In this document: positions 15,733 through 24,677 of the stretch, piece by piece
Layout of the letters: every line of letters starts with the position of its first letter
How positions within the stretch are numbered: position 1 is the first letter of the stretch
Origin: Halopenitus persicus
Lineage (GTDB): Archaea > Halobacteriota > Halobacteria > Halobacteriales > Haloferacaceae
Direction: 5' to 3'
Length of the DNA stretch: 64,000 nt
Assembly: GCF_002355635.1 (NCBI RefSeq)
Contig: NZ_AP017558.1
Coordinates: 2,356,001-2,420,000 of the forward strand
The notes under the pieces: model-generated
What the model was told of the DNA's origin: nothing
What the model saw: the letters and a program-made list of their open reading frames with translations, nothing else
Database searches by the model: none
Translations under genes and position numbers: made by a program

Positions 15733-16149
15733 ATGAGCGATTGGATAGCTATCGGCGCATTGGCGGTCGTCGGGATCGGCATCCCGCTAGGGATGATGGG
15801 GGTCTCGGCGTTACTCCGTCCAACCGTGCCGGAACAAGGCAAACGCACCATCTACGAGTCCGGGGAGGTCCCCACCGGCAGCGCGCGCATTCGGTTCAAC
15901 ATCCAGTACTATATGGTCGCGCTGTTGTTCCTCGTGTTCGACATCGAGACGGTCCTGCTGTTCCCGTGGGTCGTCATCTACCGTCCCGCGCTGAACGCGG
16001 GCGTCCCGATGGCACGGCTCCTGTTGCCGATGTTGGCGTTCGTCGGTATCCTCACCGTCGGACTCGTGTGGGCGTGGCGCAACGGCGCGGTCGAATGGAT
16101 GAGCAGTCCCCGTGCGATGCGCCGCAAGACGGAACGTAACCAACCATGA
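15733..16149 (+). CDS. nuoA: Complex I subunit A (NuoA-like)
   Basis: This is a small membrane subunit (138 residues, three transmembrane segments) at the junction of the membrane and peripheral arms of the respiratory complex I-like dehydrogenase. The family motifs YESGEVPTGSARIRFNIQYYMVALLFLVFDIETVLLFPW are clear, including the conserved loop Cys position replaced by Ser-Gly-Glu. It is the first gene of a ten-gene operon. A GGAGACC stretch lies just upstream of the ATG, and a TATA-like CTTATGTA lies near 15689. Confidence 0.95.
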   Translation: MSDWIAIGALAVVGIGIPLGMMGVSALLRPTVPEQGKRTIYESGEVPTGSARIRFNIQYYMVALLFLVFDIETVLLFPWVVIYRPALNAGVPMARLLLPMLAFVGILTVGLVWAWRNGAVEWMSSPRAMRRKTERNQP

Positions 16150-16847
16150 GCAGCGATCAACCATTTATCACGGACGACTCCGCGGTAGTGACAGAGACCC
16201 GCGATGCCCGGATGGGCGAGGGTCGCGGCGACAGATTCAACTCGCGGCTTCGGGAGGCGTTCGGCTCCTCACCGTTCATCCTCACGAAGTTCGACAAGTT
16301 CCTCAACTGGGCCCGTGGATCATCGATGTTCATGCTGCAGTTCGGGATCGCCTGCTGCAGCATCGAGATGATGCACACCTACGCGGTCAAACACGACCTC
16401 GACCGGTTCGGCTCCGGCGTGCCGCGCGCCTCGCCGCGACAGGCGGACGTGATGATCGTTCCCGGAACGATCGTCTCGAAGTTCGCCCCGCGGATGAAGC
16501 GCGTCTACGACCAGATGCCCGAGCCGAAGTTCGTCGTCGGGATGGGATCGTGTACCATCTCCGGCGGCCCGTTCCAGGAGGGCTACAACGTGATCAAGGG
16601 CGCCGAGGAGGTCATCCCGGTCGACATCCACGTTCCGGGCTGTCCCCCCCGCCCCGAGGCGTTGGTCTACGGCGTGGCCAAGCTTCAGGAACGCATCGCC
16701 AACGGCGAGGCGAGCCCGGTCACGGTCAAGCCCTACGAGCTCGAACAGTTCTCGGAGCTCGAGCAGGACGAGCTCGTCGAGCATCTGACCGACCAGATCG
16801 ACGAGGACGACCTCGTGATGCGATACAACTTCGCTGATTCGCCATGA
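16146..16847 (+). CDS. nuoB: Complex I subunit B (NuoB-like)
   Basis: This 233-residue subunit carries iron-sulfur cluster N2, the last electron relay before quinone. The cluster ligands are in [14 protein letters not shown] (two adjacent Cys), GSCTISGG and [12 protein letters not shown]. An N-terminal extension of ~45 residues precedes the core and an acidic tail follows it. Its ATG overlaps the nuoA stop as ATGA. Confidence 0.97.
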   Translation: MSSDQPFITDDSAVVTETRDARMGEGRGDRFNSRLREAFGSSPFILTKFDKFLNWARGSSMFMLQFGIACCSIEMMHTYAVKHDLDRFGSGVPRASPRQADVMIVPGTIVSKFAPRMKRVYDQMPEPKFVVGMGSCTISGGPFQEGYNVIKGAEEVIPVDIHVPGCPPRPEALVYGVAKLQERIANGEASPVTVKPYELEQFSELEQDELVEHLTDQIDEDDLVMRYNFADSP

Positions 16848-18526
16848 GCTTACAGGACCCAGCGGGGGACCTCGAGACGACCGACGAGGCCTCGGCCGTC
16901 GTCGAACGGGACCCCGACGAACTCGCCGAACTCCTGGGCGATGCCGTCATCGGCCGCGAGGAACACGTCAACGCGCCCGGCTTCGTGATCCGCCCCGACG
17001 CGGTCCAGGACGTCCTCTCGACGCTCAAGGAGGAGGCGGGCTACGACCACCTCTCGGTGGTCACCGCCCAGGAGTACGAGAACCGCTACGAGTCGATCTA
17101 CCACCTGAAGAAGTTCGCCGACCCGACCCAGGAGGTCAGCGTCGTCGTCCCCGCGGACAAAGGGAACCCGGTCTCGCAGTCCGCGGAGCCGGTCTTCCGG
17201 ACGGCCGACTGGCACGAACGGGAGGCGTACGACCTCGTCGGGATCGAGTACGACGACCATCCCGACCTGCGGCGCATCCTGCTGCCGGAGACCTGGCAGG
17301 GACATCCCCTGTCGATGGATTACGACAAGGACCAGCCGCAGGTCGTCTCGCTGCGTGAACACGCCAACCCCCTGCAGGCGGACCACCGGGAGGACGAGTC
17401 GGACACGATGTTCATCAACATCGGTCCCCACCACCCGGCCACCCACGGCGTGTTGCACCTCAAGACGACCCTCGACGGCGAGCAGGTCGCGGACGTCGAA
17501 TCCGACATCGGCTACCTCCACCGGTCGGAGGAACAGATGGCCCAGAGCGGCACCTACCGGCACCAGATCATGCCGTACCCGGACCGCTGGGACTACATCT
17601 CGGCGGGGCTGTTGAACGAGTGGGCCTACGCCCGCGCCGCCGAGGACCTCGCGGACATCGAGGTGCCGGAGTACGCGCAGGTCATCCGGACGATGGGGGC
17701 CGAGCTGTGCCGGATCGCCGCCCATATGCTCGCGGTCGCCACGTTCGCGCTCGACATCAACGGCGACTTCACGGCGACGTTTATGTACGCGATCAACGAC
17801 CGTGAGCAGGCCCAGAGCATCCTCGAGGACCTGACCGGTCAGCGGATGATGTTCAACTACTTCCGGCTCGGCGGCGTCGTCTGGGACCTGCCGGAGCCGC
17901 GCGATGAGTTCTTCGAGAAGACGCGCGCCTTCCTCGACCAGCTCCCCGGCTCCGTCGAGGAGTACCACGACCTGCTGACGGCCAACGAGATCCTCCAGAT
18001 GCGGACGATCGACACGGGGATCCTCCCGCCGGAGGTCGCAAAGGAGTACGGCGCGACCGGACCGGTGGTGCGTGGCTCCGGCGTCGACTACGACCTCCGT
18101 CGTGACGACCCGTACGGCTACTACGACGAGCTCGACTGGGACGTCATCACCGAGGACGGCTGTGACAACTATAGCCGGCTGCTCGTGCGGCTCCAGGAGG
18201 TCGAGGAGTCCGCGAAGATCATCGGACAGTGCATCGATCTCCTCGAGGACTGGCCCGAGGAGGACCGTACCATCCAGTCGAACGTGCCGCGCACGCTCAA
18301 GCCCGAGGACGACAAAGAGATCTACCGTGCCGTCGAGGGTGCGAAGGGCGAGCTCGGGATCTACATCCGCGCGGACGGGACCGACAAGCCGGCCCGGTTC
18401 AAGATCCGGTCGCCGTGCTTCTCGAACCTCCAGACGCTGCCCGAAATGGCCAACGGGGAGTACGTGCCCGATATGGTCGCCGCGCTCGGCAGCCTCGACA
18501 TCGTGCTCGGGGAGGTGGACCGCTGA
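16844..18526 (+). CDS. nuoCD: Complex I fused subunits C and D (NuoCD-like)
   Basis: This 560-residue protein fuses the NuoC domain (residues ~1-165, with VFRTADWHEREAYDLVGIEYDDHPDLRRIL) to the NuoD domain (from ~185, IGPHHPATHGVLHLKTTLDGE). The NuoD His/Tyr-containing loop forms the quinone site with NuoB. RIAAHMLAVATFALDINGDF and the C-terminal YVPDMVAALGSLDIVLGEVDR are typical. Four-base overlaps join it to nuoB upstream and a one-base TGATG overlap joins it to nuoH. Confidence 0.97.
   Translation: MSLQDPAGDLETTDEASAVVERDPDELAELLGDAVIGREEHVNAPGFVIRPDAVQDVLSTLKEEAGYDHLSVVTAQEYENRYESIYHLKKFADPTQEVSVVVPADKGNPVSQSAEPVFRTADWHEREAYDLVGIEYDDHPDLRRILLPETWQGHPLSMDYDKDQPQVVSLREHANPLQADHREDESDTMFINIGPHHPATHGVLHLKTTLDGEQVADVESDIGYLHRSEEQMAQSGTYRHQIMPYPDRWDYISAGLLNEWAYARAAEDLADIEVPEYAQVIRTMGAELCRIAAHMLAVATFALDINGDFTATFMYAINDREQAQSILEDLTGQRMMFNYFRLGGVVWDLPEPRDEFFEKTRAFLDQLPGSVEEYHDLLTANEILQMRTIDTGILPPEVAKEYGATGPVVRGSGVDYDLRRDDPYGYYDELDWDVITEDGCDNYSRLLVRLQEVEESAKIIGQCIDLLEDWPEEDRTIQSNVPRTLKPEDDKEIYRAVEGAKGELGIYIRADGTDKPARFKIRSPCFSNLQTLPEMANGEYVPDMVAALGSLDIVLGEVDR
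18511..18517 (+). promoter_or_regulatory. Shine-Dalgarno site of nuoH
   Basis: GGAGGTG ends eight bases before the nuoH ATG at 18526, inside the nuoCD end. It fixes the nuoH start against in-frame upstream alternatives. Confidence 0.75.
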
Positions 18527-19620
18527 TGGCGGCCGGTTCCCTCCTCGGTGCGGCCCCGGCACAGCTGTTCCCCGAGCAGGTGACGAACGCGCTCGGCCTC
18601 CCCGGCGTGATCGGAGAGGCCGTCGGCGCGCTCATCGCGGCGTTCCTGGTCGGGAACATCATGCTTGCGTTCACCGGCGTTGCCGGGCCGTGGGCGAAAC
18701 GGAAGATCACTGCCGCCTTCACCGACCGGATCGCGGTCGACCGGATCGGCCCGTTCGGGCTGCTCATCATCCCGGCGGCTGCGGTCCAGCTGCTCGCAAA
18801 GGAGCTCATCATTCCGGAGGGCGCGGACCGGCCGTCCTACGACCTCGCGCCGCTGGTCCTCCCGGCGTCAGCGATGCTCGGCTTCGCCGTCATTCCGATG
18901 GGCCAACTCGGTCCCATCAACCTGCAGCTCGCGGACCCCGAGGTCGGCTTCGCGTTGACGTTCGCGTTCGCGTCGATCGCCTCCGTCTCGCTCGTGATGG
19001 CCGGCTACGCGTCGAACAACAAGTACTCGCTGCTGGGCGGGCTGCGCGCCGTCGCGCAGAACCTCGCCTACGAGATCCCGCTCATCGTGACCGCGATGTC
19101 GGTCGTGGTTTTCACGGGCAGTCTCCGCACGAGCGAGATCGTCGCCGCCCAACAGGAGGCGCTGTTCACGGTGGCCGGCGTCACGATCCCCTCGTGGTTC
19201 GCCATCGTGAACCCCTTCGCGTTCGGGCTGTTCGTCGTGGCGAACATGGCCGAGATCGGTCGGAACCCGTTTGACATCCCGGAAGCACCGACCGAGATCG
19301 TCGCTGGATATCAGACCGAGTACTCCTCGGCGTACTTCGTGCTGTTCTACCTCGGCGAGTTCCTGCATATCTTCCTCGGCGGCGCGATCCTCGCCATGGC
19401 CTTCCTCGGCGGCGCGTCCGGTCCGGGACCGGCGAGCATCGGGTTCGTCTGGTTCGTGGTCAAGGTCTGGGCGTTCTTCCTGTTCACCCAGTGGTGCCGC
19501 TCGGCGCTGCCGCGCGTTCGCATCGACCAGCTGATCGAGATCGGCTGGAAGGGAATGTTGGTGTTGTCGTTCGCGAACCTGATCCTCACGGCGGTGCTCG
19601 TGGGGGTGATCGCCTCATGA
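18526..19620 (+). CDS. nuoH: Complex I subunit H (NuoH-like)
   Basis: This 364-residue membrane subunit contacts the peripheral arm and forms part of the quinone tunnel. It has about eight hydrophobic segments and conserved blocks PFGLLIIPAAAVQLLAKE, ADPEVGFALTFAFASI, NNKYSLLGGLRAVAQNLAYEIPL, NPFDIPEAPTEIVAGYQTEYSS and the Arg-rich PRVRIDQLIEIGWK. Its start shares a base with the nuoCD stop and is preceded by a strong ribosome binding site. The stop overlaps nuoI as ATGA. Confidence 0.96.
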   Translation: MAAGSLLGAAPAQLFPEQVTNALGLPGVIGEAVGALIAAFLVGNIMLAFTGVAGPWAKRKITAAFTDRIAVDRIGPFGLLIIPAAAVQLLAKELIIPEGADRPSYDLAPLVLPASAMLGFAVIPMGQLGPINLQLADPEVGFALTFAFASIASVSLVMAGYASNNKYSLLGGLRAVAQNLAYEIPLIVTAMSVVVFTGSLRTSEIVAAQQEALFTVAGVTIPSWFAIVNPFAFGLFVVANMAEIGRNPFDIPEAPTEIVAGYQTEYSSAYFVLFYLGEFLHIFLGGAILAMAFLGGASGPGPASIGFVWFVVKVWAFFLFTQWCRSALPRVRIDQLIEIGWKGMLVLSFANLILTAVLVGVIAS

Positions 19621-20078
19621 TCGGATTGCTAAAATCGATGGCGACCACGATGAAACACGCGCTCGACGGGACGACGTTCACGGTGGAGTATCCGGACGTC
19701 GCCCCGGACGTGAGCCCGCGGTTCCGTGGCGTCCACAAGTTCAGTCAGGAGCGGTGTATCTGGTGTCGACAGTGCGAGAACGTCTGTCCGAACGACACGA
19801 TCCAGATCGTCCAGGACGACCAGCGCAACGGCGAGGAGTACAACCTCCACATCGGACAGTGCATCTACTGCCGGCTGTGTGAGGAAGTCTGTCCGGTCGA
19901 CGCGATCCTGTTGACCCAGAACTTCGAGTTCACCGCGGACACGAAGGACGACTTCGTGTACAACAAAGAACAGCTCAAGAACGTCCCGTGGTACAAGGGG
20001 ATCGACCCGCTCAACTCCCGGAACCCCGACCGTGGCGCATGGGTCGGCGAGGGAGACGGGGAGGTCGATTATCAGTAG
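19617..20078 (+). CDS. nuoI: Complex I subunit I, 2x[4Fe-4S] ferredoxin-like (NuoI-like)
   Basis: This is a 153-residue peripheral-arm subunit with two tetranuclear iron-sulfur cluster motifs, CIWCRQCENVCP and CIYCRLCEEVCP, which relay electrons to NuoB. In haloarchaea, which lack NuoEFG, it may be near the entry point for electrons. The ATG at 19617 overlaps the nuoH stop. The tail YKGIDPLNSRNPDRGAWVG is typical of haloarchaeal NuoI. Confidence 0.96.
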   Translation: MIGLLKSMATTMKHALDGTTFTVEYPDVAPDVSPRFRGVHKFSQERCIWCRQCENVCPNDTIQIVQDDQRNGEEYNLHIGQCIYCRLCEEVCPVDAILLTQNFEFTADTKDDFVYNKEQLKNVPWYKGIDPLNSRNPDRGAWVGEGDGEVDYQ

Positions 20079-20149
20079 CCCCCGGAGCGACGGCGGAGTC
20101 GCTCTCGAAACCGACATACAAAAGGTATCTCAAAGGAGTCACACACACA

Positions 20150-20413
20150 ATGGTCCTTGACACCATCGCGTTCGCGCTGTTCGCCCTGGTTACGCTGGCG
20201 TGCAGCCTGGGCGTCGTCCTCGTTCGGGACGTCTTTCACGCGTCCCTGCTTTTGGGCGCCGCCCTGTTGAGCGTCGCGGTGCATTACGTGATGTTGCAGG
20301 CGGAGTTCGTCGCAGCGATGCAGGTTCTCGTCTACGTCGGCGGGGTCCTCATCCTCATCACGTTCGCCGTGATGCTTACGCGTACCGACGACCCGGAGGT
20401 GAGTAGCGTATGA
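20150..20413 (+). CDS. nuoJ1: Complex I subunit J, N-terminal half (split NuoJ)
   Basis: This 87-residue membrane protein with three hydrophobic segments corresponds to the N-terminal part of NuoJ: LACSLGVVLVRDVFHASLLLGAALLSVAVHYVMLQAEFVAAMQVLVYVGGVLILITFAVML. NuoJ elsewhere is one ~165-200 residue chain; here the second half is the next gene, with an ATGA overlap. The 71-base gap after nuoI is the largest inside the operon and includes an AAAGGAG stretch. Confidence 0.93.
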   Translation: MVLDTIAFALFALVTLACSLGVVLVRDVFHASLLLGAALLSVAVHYVMLQAEFVAAMQVLVYVGGVLILITFAVMLTRTDDPEVSSV

Positions 20414-20799
20414 GTGACCCGGACACACGCGAGCGTGGCGGGCCCGACGAGTACGACGTTTCCGACCGGGGGCTCGTCCCCGGTCTGGCGTCGCTGCTGC
20501 TGTTCGGCGTCCTGGCCGTAACGATCCTGGGCGCCGACTTCGGCGACCCCGCCGGCCTCGAGGCCGGCGAATACGGGATCACCCACGGCATCGGATTCGC
20601 GCTGTTCAACGTCGATCTCGGCGCGTTCGCGGGGTCGACCGAGGGGTTCCTCGCGGCCTTCTTCATCGTCGCGATCACCCTGGACGTCGCGATCGACGGC
20701 GCGTTGTACCTCGCGAAACGCGAGTCCGACGGCTCGATCGTTTCGGCCGTCGGCGGCGCGTTCTCCCGCGGCCGCAAGGTCGGGGAGGGAGGTGACTGA
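20410..20799 (+). CDS. nuoJ2: Complex I subunit J, C-terminal half (split NuoJ)
   Basis: This 129-residue protein has two hydrophobic segments (LVPGLASLLLFGVLAVTIL and EGFLAAFFIVAITLDVAIDGALYLAKR), a charged N-terminus and a basic tail. Position between nuoJ1 and nuoK and membrane topology identify it as the C-terminal half of NuoJ, as annotated in haloarchaea. Sequence similarity to bacterial NuoJ is weak by eye. Confidence 0.85.
   Translation: MSDPDTRERGGPDEYDVSDRGLVPGLASLLLFGVLAVTILGADFGDPAGLEAGEYGITHGIGFALFNVDLGAFAGSTEGFLAAFFIVAITLDVAIDGALYLAKRESDGSIVSAVGGAFSRGRKVGEGGD
20788..20795 (+). promoter_or_regulatory. Shine-Dalgarno site of nuoK
   Basis: GGAGGTGA is fully complementary to the archaeal 16S rRNA 3' end and lies six bases before the GTG at 20802, supporting this non-ATG start. 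Confidence 0.75.
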
Positions 20800-20801
20800 C
20801 C

Positions 20802-21104
20802 GTGGTCGCACCCGAATACTACCTGCTGTTGGCCGCTGCGGTCTTCTGTATCGGCCTGTTTGGGGTTCTCACGCGGCGTGAGGCGCTGTACTTCCTGATG
20901 AGCGTCGAGCTTATGTTGAACGCGGCCAACATCAACTTCGTCGCGTTCTCGGCGTACTACGGCGACCTTACCGGCCAGGTGTTCTCGCTGTTCGTGATCG
21001 CGCTCGCGGCCGCGGAGGTCGCGATCGGGATCGGGATCATTCTGGTGCTGTATCGCAACTTCGGCGTGACCGACGTCACGGTACCGCGGGGGATGAGGTG
21101 GTAA
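20802..21104 (+). CDS. nuoK: Complex I subunit K (NuoK-like)
   Basis: This 100-residue, three-segment membrane subunit belongs to the proton-pumping arm. The motif FLMSVELMLNAANINFVAFS contains the conserved membrane Glu of NuoK, and FVIALAAAEVAIGIGIILVLYR carries the second one. It starts with GTG behind a full ribosome binding site and ends one base before the nuoL ATG. Confidence 0.96.
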   Translation: MVAPEYYLLLAAAVFCIGLFGVLTRREALYFLMSVELMLNAANINFVAFSAYYGDLTGQVFSLFVIALAAAEVAIGIGIILVLYRNFGVTDVTVPRGMRW

Positions 21105-21105
21105 G

Positions 21106-23157
21106 ATGGTAGACGCGTTCGCCTACGTTCCCGCGATCGTGGTGCTGCCGTTCATCTCGTTCCTGGTCGCGCTCGCGTTCGGAAAATACCTCCCCAAAGG
21201 CGGTGCCTTCGGCGGGATCGCGGCGACGGCGGGGTCGCTCCTGCTGTCGCTGTGGATGCTTGTCACCGTCGCCGGCGGCAGGGAGCACACCGAAACGCTG
21301 TACACCTGGGTCTCGACCGACGGGATCGCCGGCGGCATCGGCCCCCAAGAGATCGAGCTGACCTTCGGGGTCCTGATCGATCCGCTGTCGGCGTTGATGC
21401 TCGTCATCGTGTCGCTCATCGCGACGCTCGTCCACGTGTTCTCGCTCGGCTATATGAACGACGAGGGCGAACGGGACCTCCCGCGCTACTACGCCGGGCT
21501 CGGACTGTTCACCGCGTCGATGCTCGGGTTCGTCGTCGCGGACAACCTGCTGATGGCGTTCATGTTCTTCGAGCTGGTCGGCCTGTGTTCGTACCTGCTC
21601 ATCGGCTTCCACTTTCGGGAGCCGGGGCCGCCCTCGGCGGCGAAGAAGGCGTTCCTCGTCACGCGGTTCGGCGACTACTTCTTCCTGGTCGGCGTCGTCG
21701 CCGTGTTCGCGACGTTCGGGACCGCCTCCTTCGTCGGGTCGGAGTCGTTCCCGGTCCTCGCCGAACACGCGCTCAACGGGGAGTTCGACGCGTGGACGCC
21801 GTTCGGACTCGACGTCGGGACGTGGTTCACGGTCGTCGGCCTGCTCGTGTTGGGCGGGGCGATCGGCAAGTCCGCACAGTTCCCGCTACACACGTGGCTG
21901 CCCGACGCGATGGAGGGCCCGACGCCGGTTTCGGCGCTCATCCACGCCGCGACGATGGTCGCCGCCGGCGTCTACCTCGTCGCCCGCATGTACGGCTTCT
22001 ACGTGCTGACCCCGACGACGATGGCGATCATCGCCTTCGTCGGCGGCTTCACCGCGCTGTTCGCCGCCACGATGGGGCTCGTCAAGGAGGAGCTCAAGCA
22101 GGTGCTCGCGTACTCCACCATCTCCCAATACGGATATATGATGCTCGCGCTCGGCGCGGGCGGGTACGTGGCCGCGGTCTTCCACCTGATGACCCACGCC
22201 TTCTTCAAGGCCCTGCTGTTCCTTGGCGCCGGCGCGGTCATCATCGCGATGCACCACGAGGAGAACATGTGGGAGATGGGCGGGCTCAAGGAGAAGCTCC
22301 CCGTCACCTACTGGACGTTCGTCGCCGGCTCGCTCGCGCTCGCGGGGATCTTCCCGTTCGCCGGCTTCTGGTCGAAGGACGAGATCCTCTACGAGGCGCT
22401 GGTTCACGGCCTGAACGAGCCGCTGCTTTTGGGCGCGTGGGCGATGGGGCTGCTTGCAGTCCCCGTCACCGCCTTCTACACGTTCCGGATGGTCTTTCTC
22501 ACCTTCCACGGCGAGCCGCGGACCGACGCCGCGCGTGACCCGCACTCGGTTCGGTGGAACGTGAAGGGGCCGCTGACCGTCCTCGGCGTCCTTGCGGTCG
22601 TCTCGGGCGTCGTCAACATGGTGCCGGTCCAGAAGGTGCTCGGGATCGACGGGATCGACTTCCTCCACCTGTGGCTCGACGGCCACTATGGCGGGTTCTC
22701 GGAGCTCACCTCACACCACTACGCGGATCTCGGTCCGTACAGCTCCGGGTACATCGCCGGCGGCGAGGTGCCGACCGTGCTGATCGGCGCTGGCGTCTCG
22801 CTCGCGCTGGCGCTCGGCGGGCTCGCGCTCGCCTGGCGGCTCTACAACGTGGCGGAGCCGGCCGAGCACACGGCGGCGCTCGGCGGCATCAAGACCGTAT
22901 TGTACAACAACTACTACCAGGACGAGCTGCAGGTTCGGATCGCCCAGGTAACCGCCGGCGTCGCGAGCGCGGCGGACACGTTCGACCAGGGCGTCATCGA
23001 CGGCGTCGTCAACGGCGTCTCCTCGGTGAGTCTGGTCTCCGGTGACCGGATCCGTCGCGTGCAGACCGGCGTCGTCACCCACTACGCCGCGCTGCTCACG
23101 CTCGGGGTGACCGGGCTGATTCTCGTCCTCGGCGTTCTCGGAGGGTGGTTCCTGTGA
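21106..23157 (+). CDS. nuoL: Complex I subunit L (NuoL-like antiporter-type)
   Basis: This 683-residue proton-pumping membrane subunit has about fifteen hydrophobic segments and the lateral C-terminal extension typical of NuoL. The Mrp/antiporter core is clear: FMFFELVGLCSYLLIGFHF, GAIGKSAQFPLHTWLPDAMEGPTPVSALIHAATMV, and VLAYSTISQYGYMMLALG. GAGGTG at 21095-21100 lies five bases before the ATG. The stop overlaps the nuoM GTG. Confidence 0.97.
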   Translation: MVDAFAYVPAIVVLPFISFLVALAFGKYLPKGGAFGGIAATAGSLLLSLWMLVTVAGGREHTETLYTWVSTDGIAGGIGPQEIELTFGVLIDPLSALMLVIVSLIATLVHVFSLGYMNDEGERDLPRYYAGLGLFTASMLGFVVADNLLMAFMFFELVGLCSYLLIGFHFREPGPPSAAKKAFLVTRFGDYFFLVGVVAVFATFGTASFVGSESFPVLAEHALNGEFDAWTPFGLDVGTWFTVVGLLVLGGAIGKSAQFPLHTWLPDAMEGPTPVSALIHAATMVAAGVYLVARMYGFYVLTPTTMAIIAFVGGFTALFAATMGLVKEELKQVLAYSTISQYGYMMLALGAGGYVAAVFHLMTHAFFKALLFLGAGAVIIAMHHEENMWEMGGLKEKLPVTYWTFVAGSLALAGIFPFAGFWSKDEILYEALVHGLNEPLLLGAWAMGLLAVPVTAFYTFRMVFLTFHGEPRTDAARDPHSVRWNVKGPLTVLGVLAVVSGVVNMVPVQKVLGIDGIDFLHLWLDGHYGGFSELTSHHYADLGPYSSGYIAGGEVPTVLIGAGVSLALALGGLALAWRLYNVAEPAEHTAALGGIKTVLYNNYYQDELQVRIAQVTAGVASAADTFDQGVIDGVVNGVSSVSLVSGDRIRRVQTGVVTHYAALLTLGVTGLILVLGVLGGWFL

Positions 23158-24677
23158 TCATCGAAGCACTCATCGCATTCACGTTCGTGAGCGCGCTGGC
23201 GGTGCTGCTCGCTCCCGACGAGTGGGCCGGCCGTCTCGCGTTCGCGCTCAGTCTGGTTCCCTTCCTGGGGAGCCTCTTCCTGTGGGCACGGTTCGACGGG
23301 AGCGGCAACGCCCTCACGGGCGGCGAGCTCGCGTTCGAGACGCAGATCGACTGGATCGAGGTCGGCGGCTACACCATCCAGTGGTTCGTCGGCCTCGACG
23401 GGATCAGCCTCCCGCTCGTCGTTCTGACGGCGTTCCTGGTGCCGCTGGCGATCGTCTCGGCGTGGACGCCGATCGACGACCGGCAAAGCCAGTTCTACGG
23501 CCTGATCCTCTTCATGGAGGCGAACCTGATCGGCGTGTTCGCCGCGCTGGATTTCTTCGCGTGGTTCGTCTTCTGGGAGGCCGTTCTGCTCCCGATGTAC
23601 TTCCTCATCGGCGTCTGGGGCGGTCCGCGCCGCAAGTACGCCGCGATCAAGTTCTTCGTGTACACGAACGCGGCGTCGCTCGTGATGTTCCTCGGGTTCA
23701 TGGCGCTCGTGTTCAGCCTGCCGGTCGAGACGTTCGGCCTTCCCGAGGTCACGCAGTCGATCGCGGCCGGCGAGCTCGGGTCCTTCTACGGGATCCCGGC
23801 GGAGACGATCGGACTCGTGGCGTTCGTCGCGATGTTTGCCGGGTTCGCGGTGAAGGTGCCGATGGTGCCGTTCCACACCTGGCTTCCGGACGCACACGTC
23901 GAGGCGCCCACGCCGGCATCAGTGCTGCTGGCGGGCGTTCTCCTGAAGATGGGGACCTACGCGCTGCTCCGGTTCAACTTCACGATGCTGCCCGAGCAGG
24001 CGAGCGCGCTCGCGGTTCCGATCGCCGCGCTCGCGGTGATCTCGGTGATCTACGGCGCGATGCTCGCGTTGGCCCAGCAGGACCTCAAGCGGATCGTCGC
24101 GTACTCCTCCGTCTCCTCGATGGGGTACGTCATCCTCGGGCTGATCGCCTTCACCGTCTACGGCGTCGGCGGGGCGACCTTCCAGATGGTCGCTCACGGG
24201 CTCATCTCCGGGCTGATGTTCATGGCGGTCGGCGTCATCTACAACGCGACCCACACCCGGATGGTGACGGACATGTCGGGCATCGCCGACCGGATGCCGG
24301 TCGCGGTGTGGATCCTCGTCGCCGGTGCGTTCGCGTATATGGGGCTGCCGCTTTTGGCCGGCTTCGCCGGCGAGTTCTACGTCTTCGTCGGATCGTTCGG
24401 CTCGCCGGTCGCGAACGGGCTGATGCCGGTCTTCACGGCGCTTGCGATGTTCGGCATCGTGATCGTCGCCGGCTATCTGCTGTTCGCGATGCAGCGGACG
24501 CTGTTCGGGCCCTTCCGGCTCGATACCGACTACGAGCTGGGACGGGCACCGCGTCGGGAGACGCTCCCGCTTGCGGCGCTGCTCGTCGCCATCATCGTCC
24601 TCGGCGTCGCCCCGGATCTGTTCTTCGAGATGATCCGTGAGGCGGTCGTTCCCGTGGTCGAAGGAGGTGTCAACTGA
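23154..24677 (+). CDS. nuoM: Complex I subunit M (NuoM-like antiporter-type)
   Basis: This 507-residue antiporter-like membrane subunit has the blocks FFAWFVFWEAVLLPMYFLIG with the conserved Glu, VPMVPFHTWLPDAHVEAPTPASVLLAGVLLKMGTYA, and IVAYSSVSSMGYVILG. The GTG at 23154 forms a GTGA overlap with the nuoL stop; a GTG nine bases upstream lies within nuoL. The stop shares a base with the nuoN ATG. Confidence 0.97.
   Translation: MIIEALIAFTFVSALAVLLAPDEWAGRLAFALSLVPFLGSLFLWARFDGSGNALTGGELAFETQIDWIEVGGYTIQWFVGLDGISLPLVVLTAFLVPLAIVSAWTPIDDRQSQFYGLILFMEANLIGVFAALDFFAWFVFWEAVLLPMYFLIGVWGGPRRKYAAIKFFVYTNAASLVMFLGFMALVFSLPVETFGLPEVTQSIAAGELGSFYGIPAETIGLVAFVAMFAGFAVKVPMVPFHTWLPDAHVEAPTPASVLLAGVLLKMGTYALLRFNFTMLPEQASALAVPIAALAVISVIYGAMLALAQQDLKRIVAYSSVSSMGYVILGLIAFTVYGVGGATFQMVAHGLISGLMFMAVGVIYNATHTRMVTDMSGIADRMPVAVWILVAGAFAYMGLPLLAGFAGEFYVFVGSFGSPVANGLMPVFTALAMFGIVIVAGYLLFAMQRTLFGPFRLDTDYELGRAPRRETLPLAALLVAIIVLGVAPDLFFEMIREAVVPVVEGGVN
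24663..24669 (+). promoter_or_regulatory. Shine-Dalgarno site of nuoN
   Basis: GGAGGTG (within AAGGAGGTGT) lies seven bases before the nuoN ATG at 24677, inside the nuoM end. Confidence 0.8.

Noticed and set aside
16850-18562. 570-codon minus-strand frame opposite nuoCD
   Set aside because: It exactly mirrors nuoCD, has shadow-type composition, and nuoCD is unmistakable.
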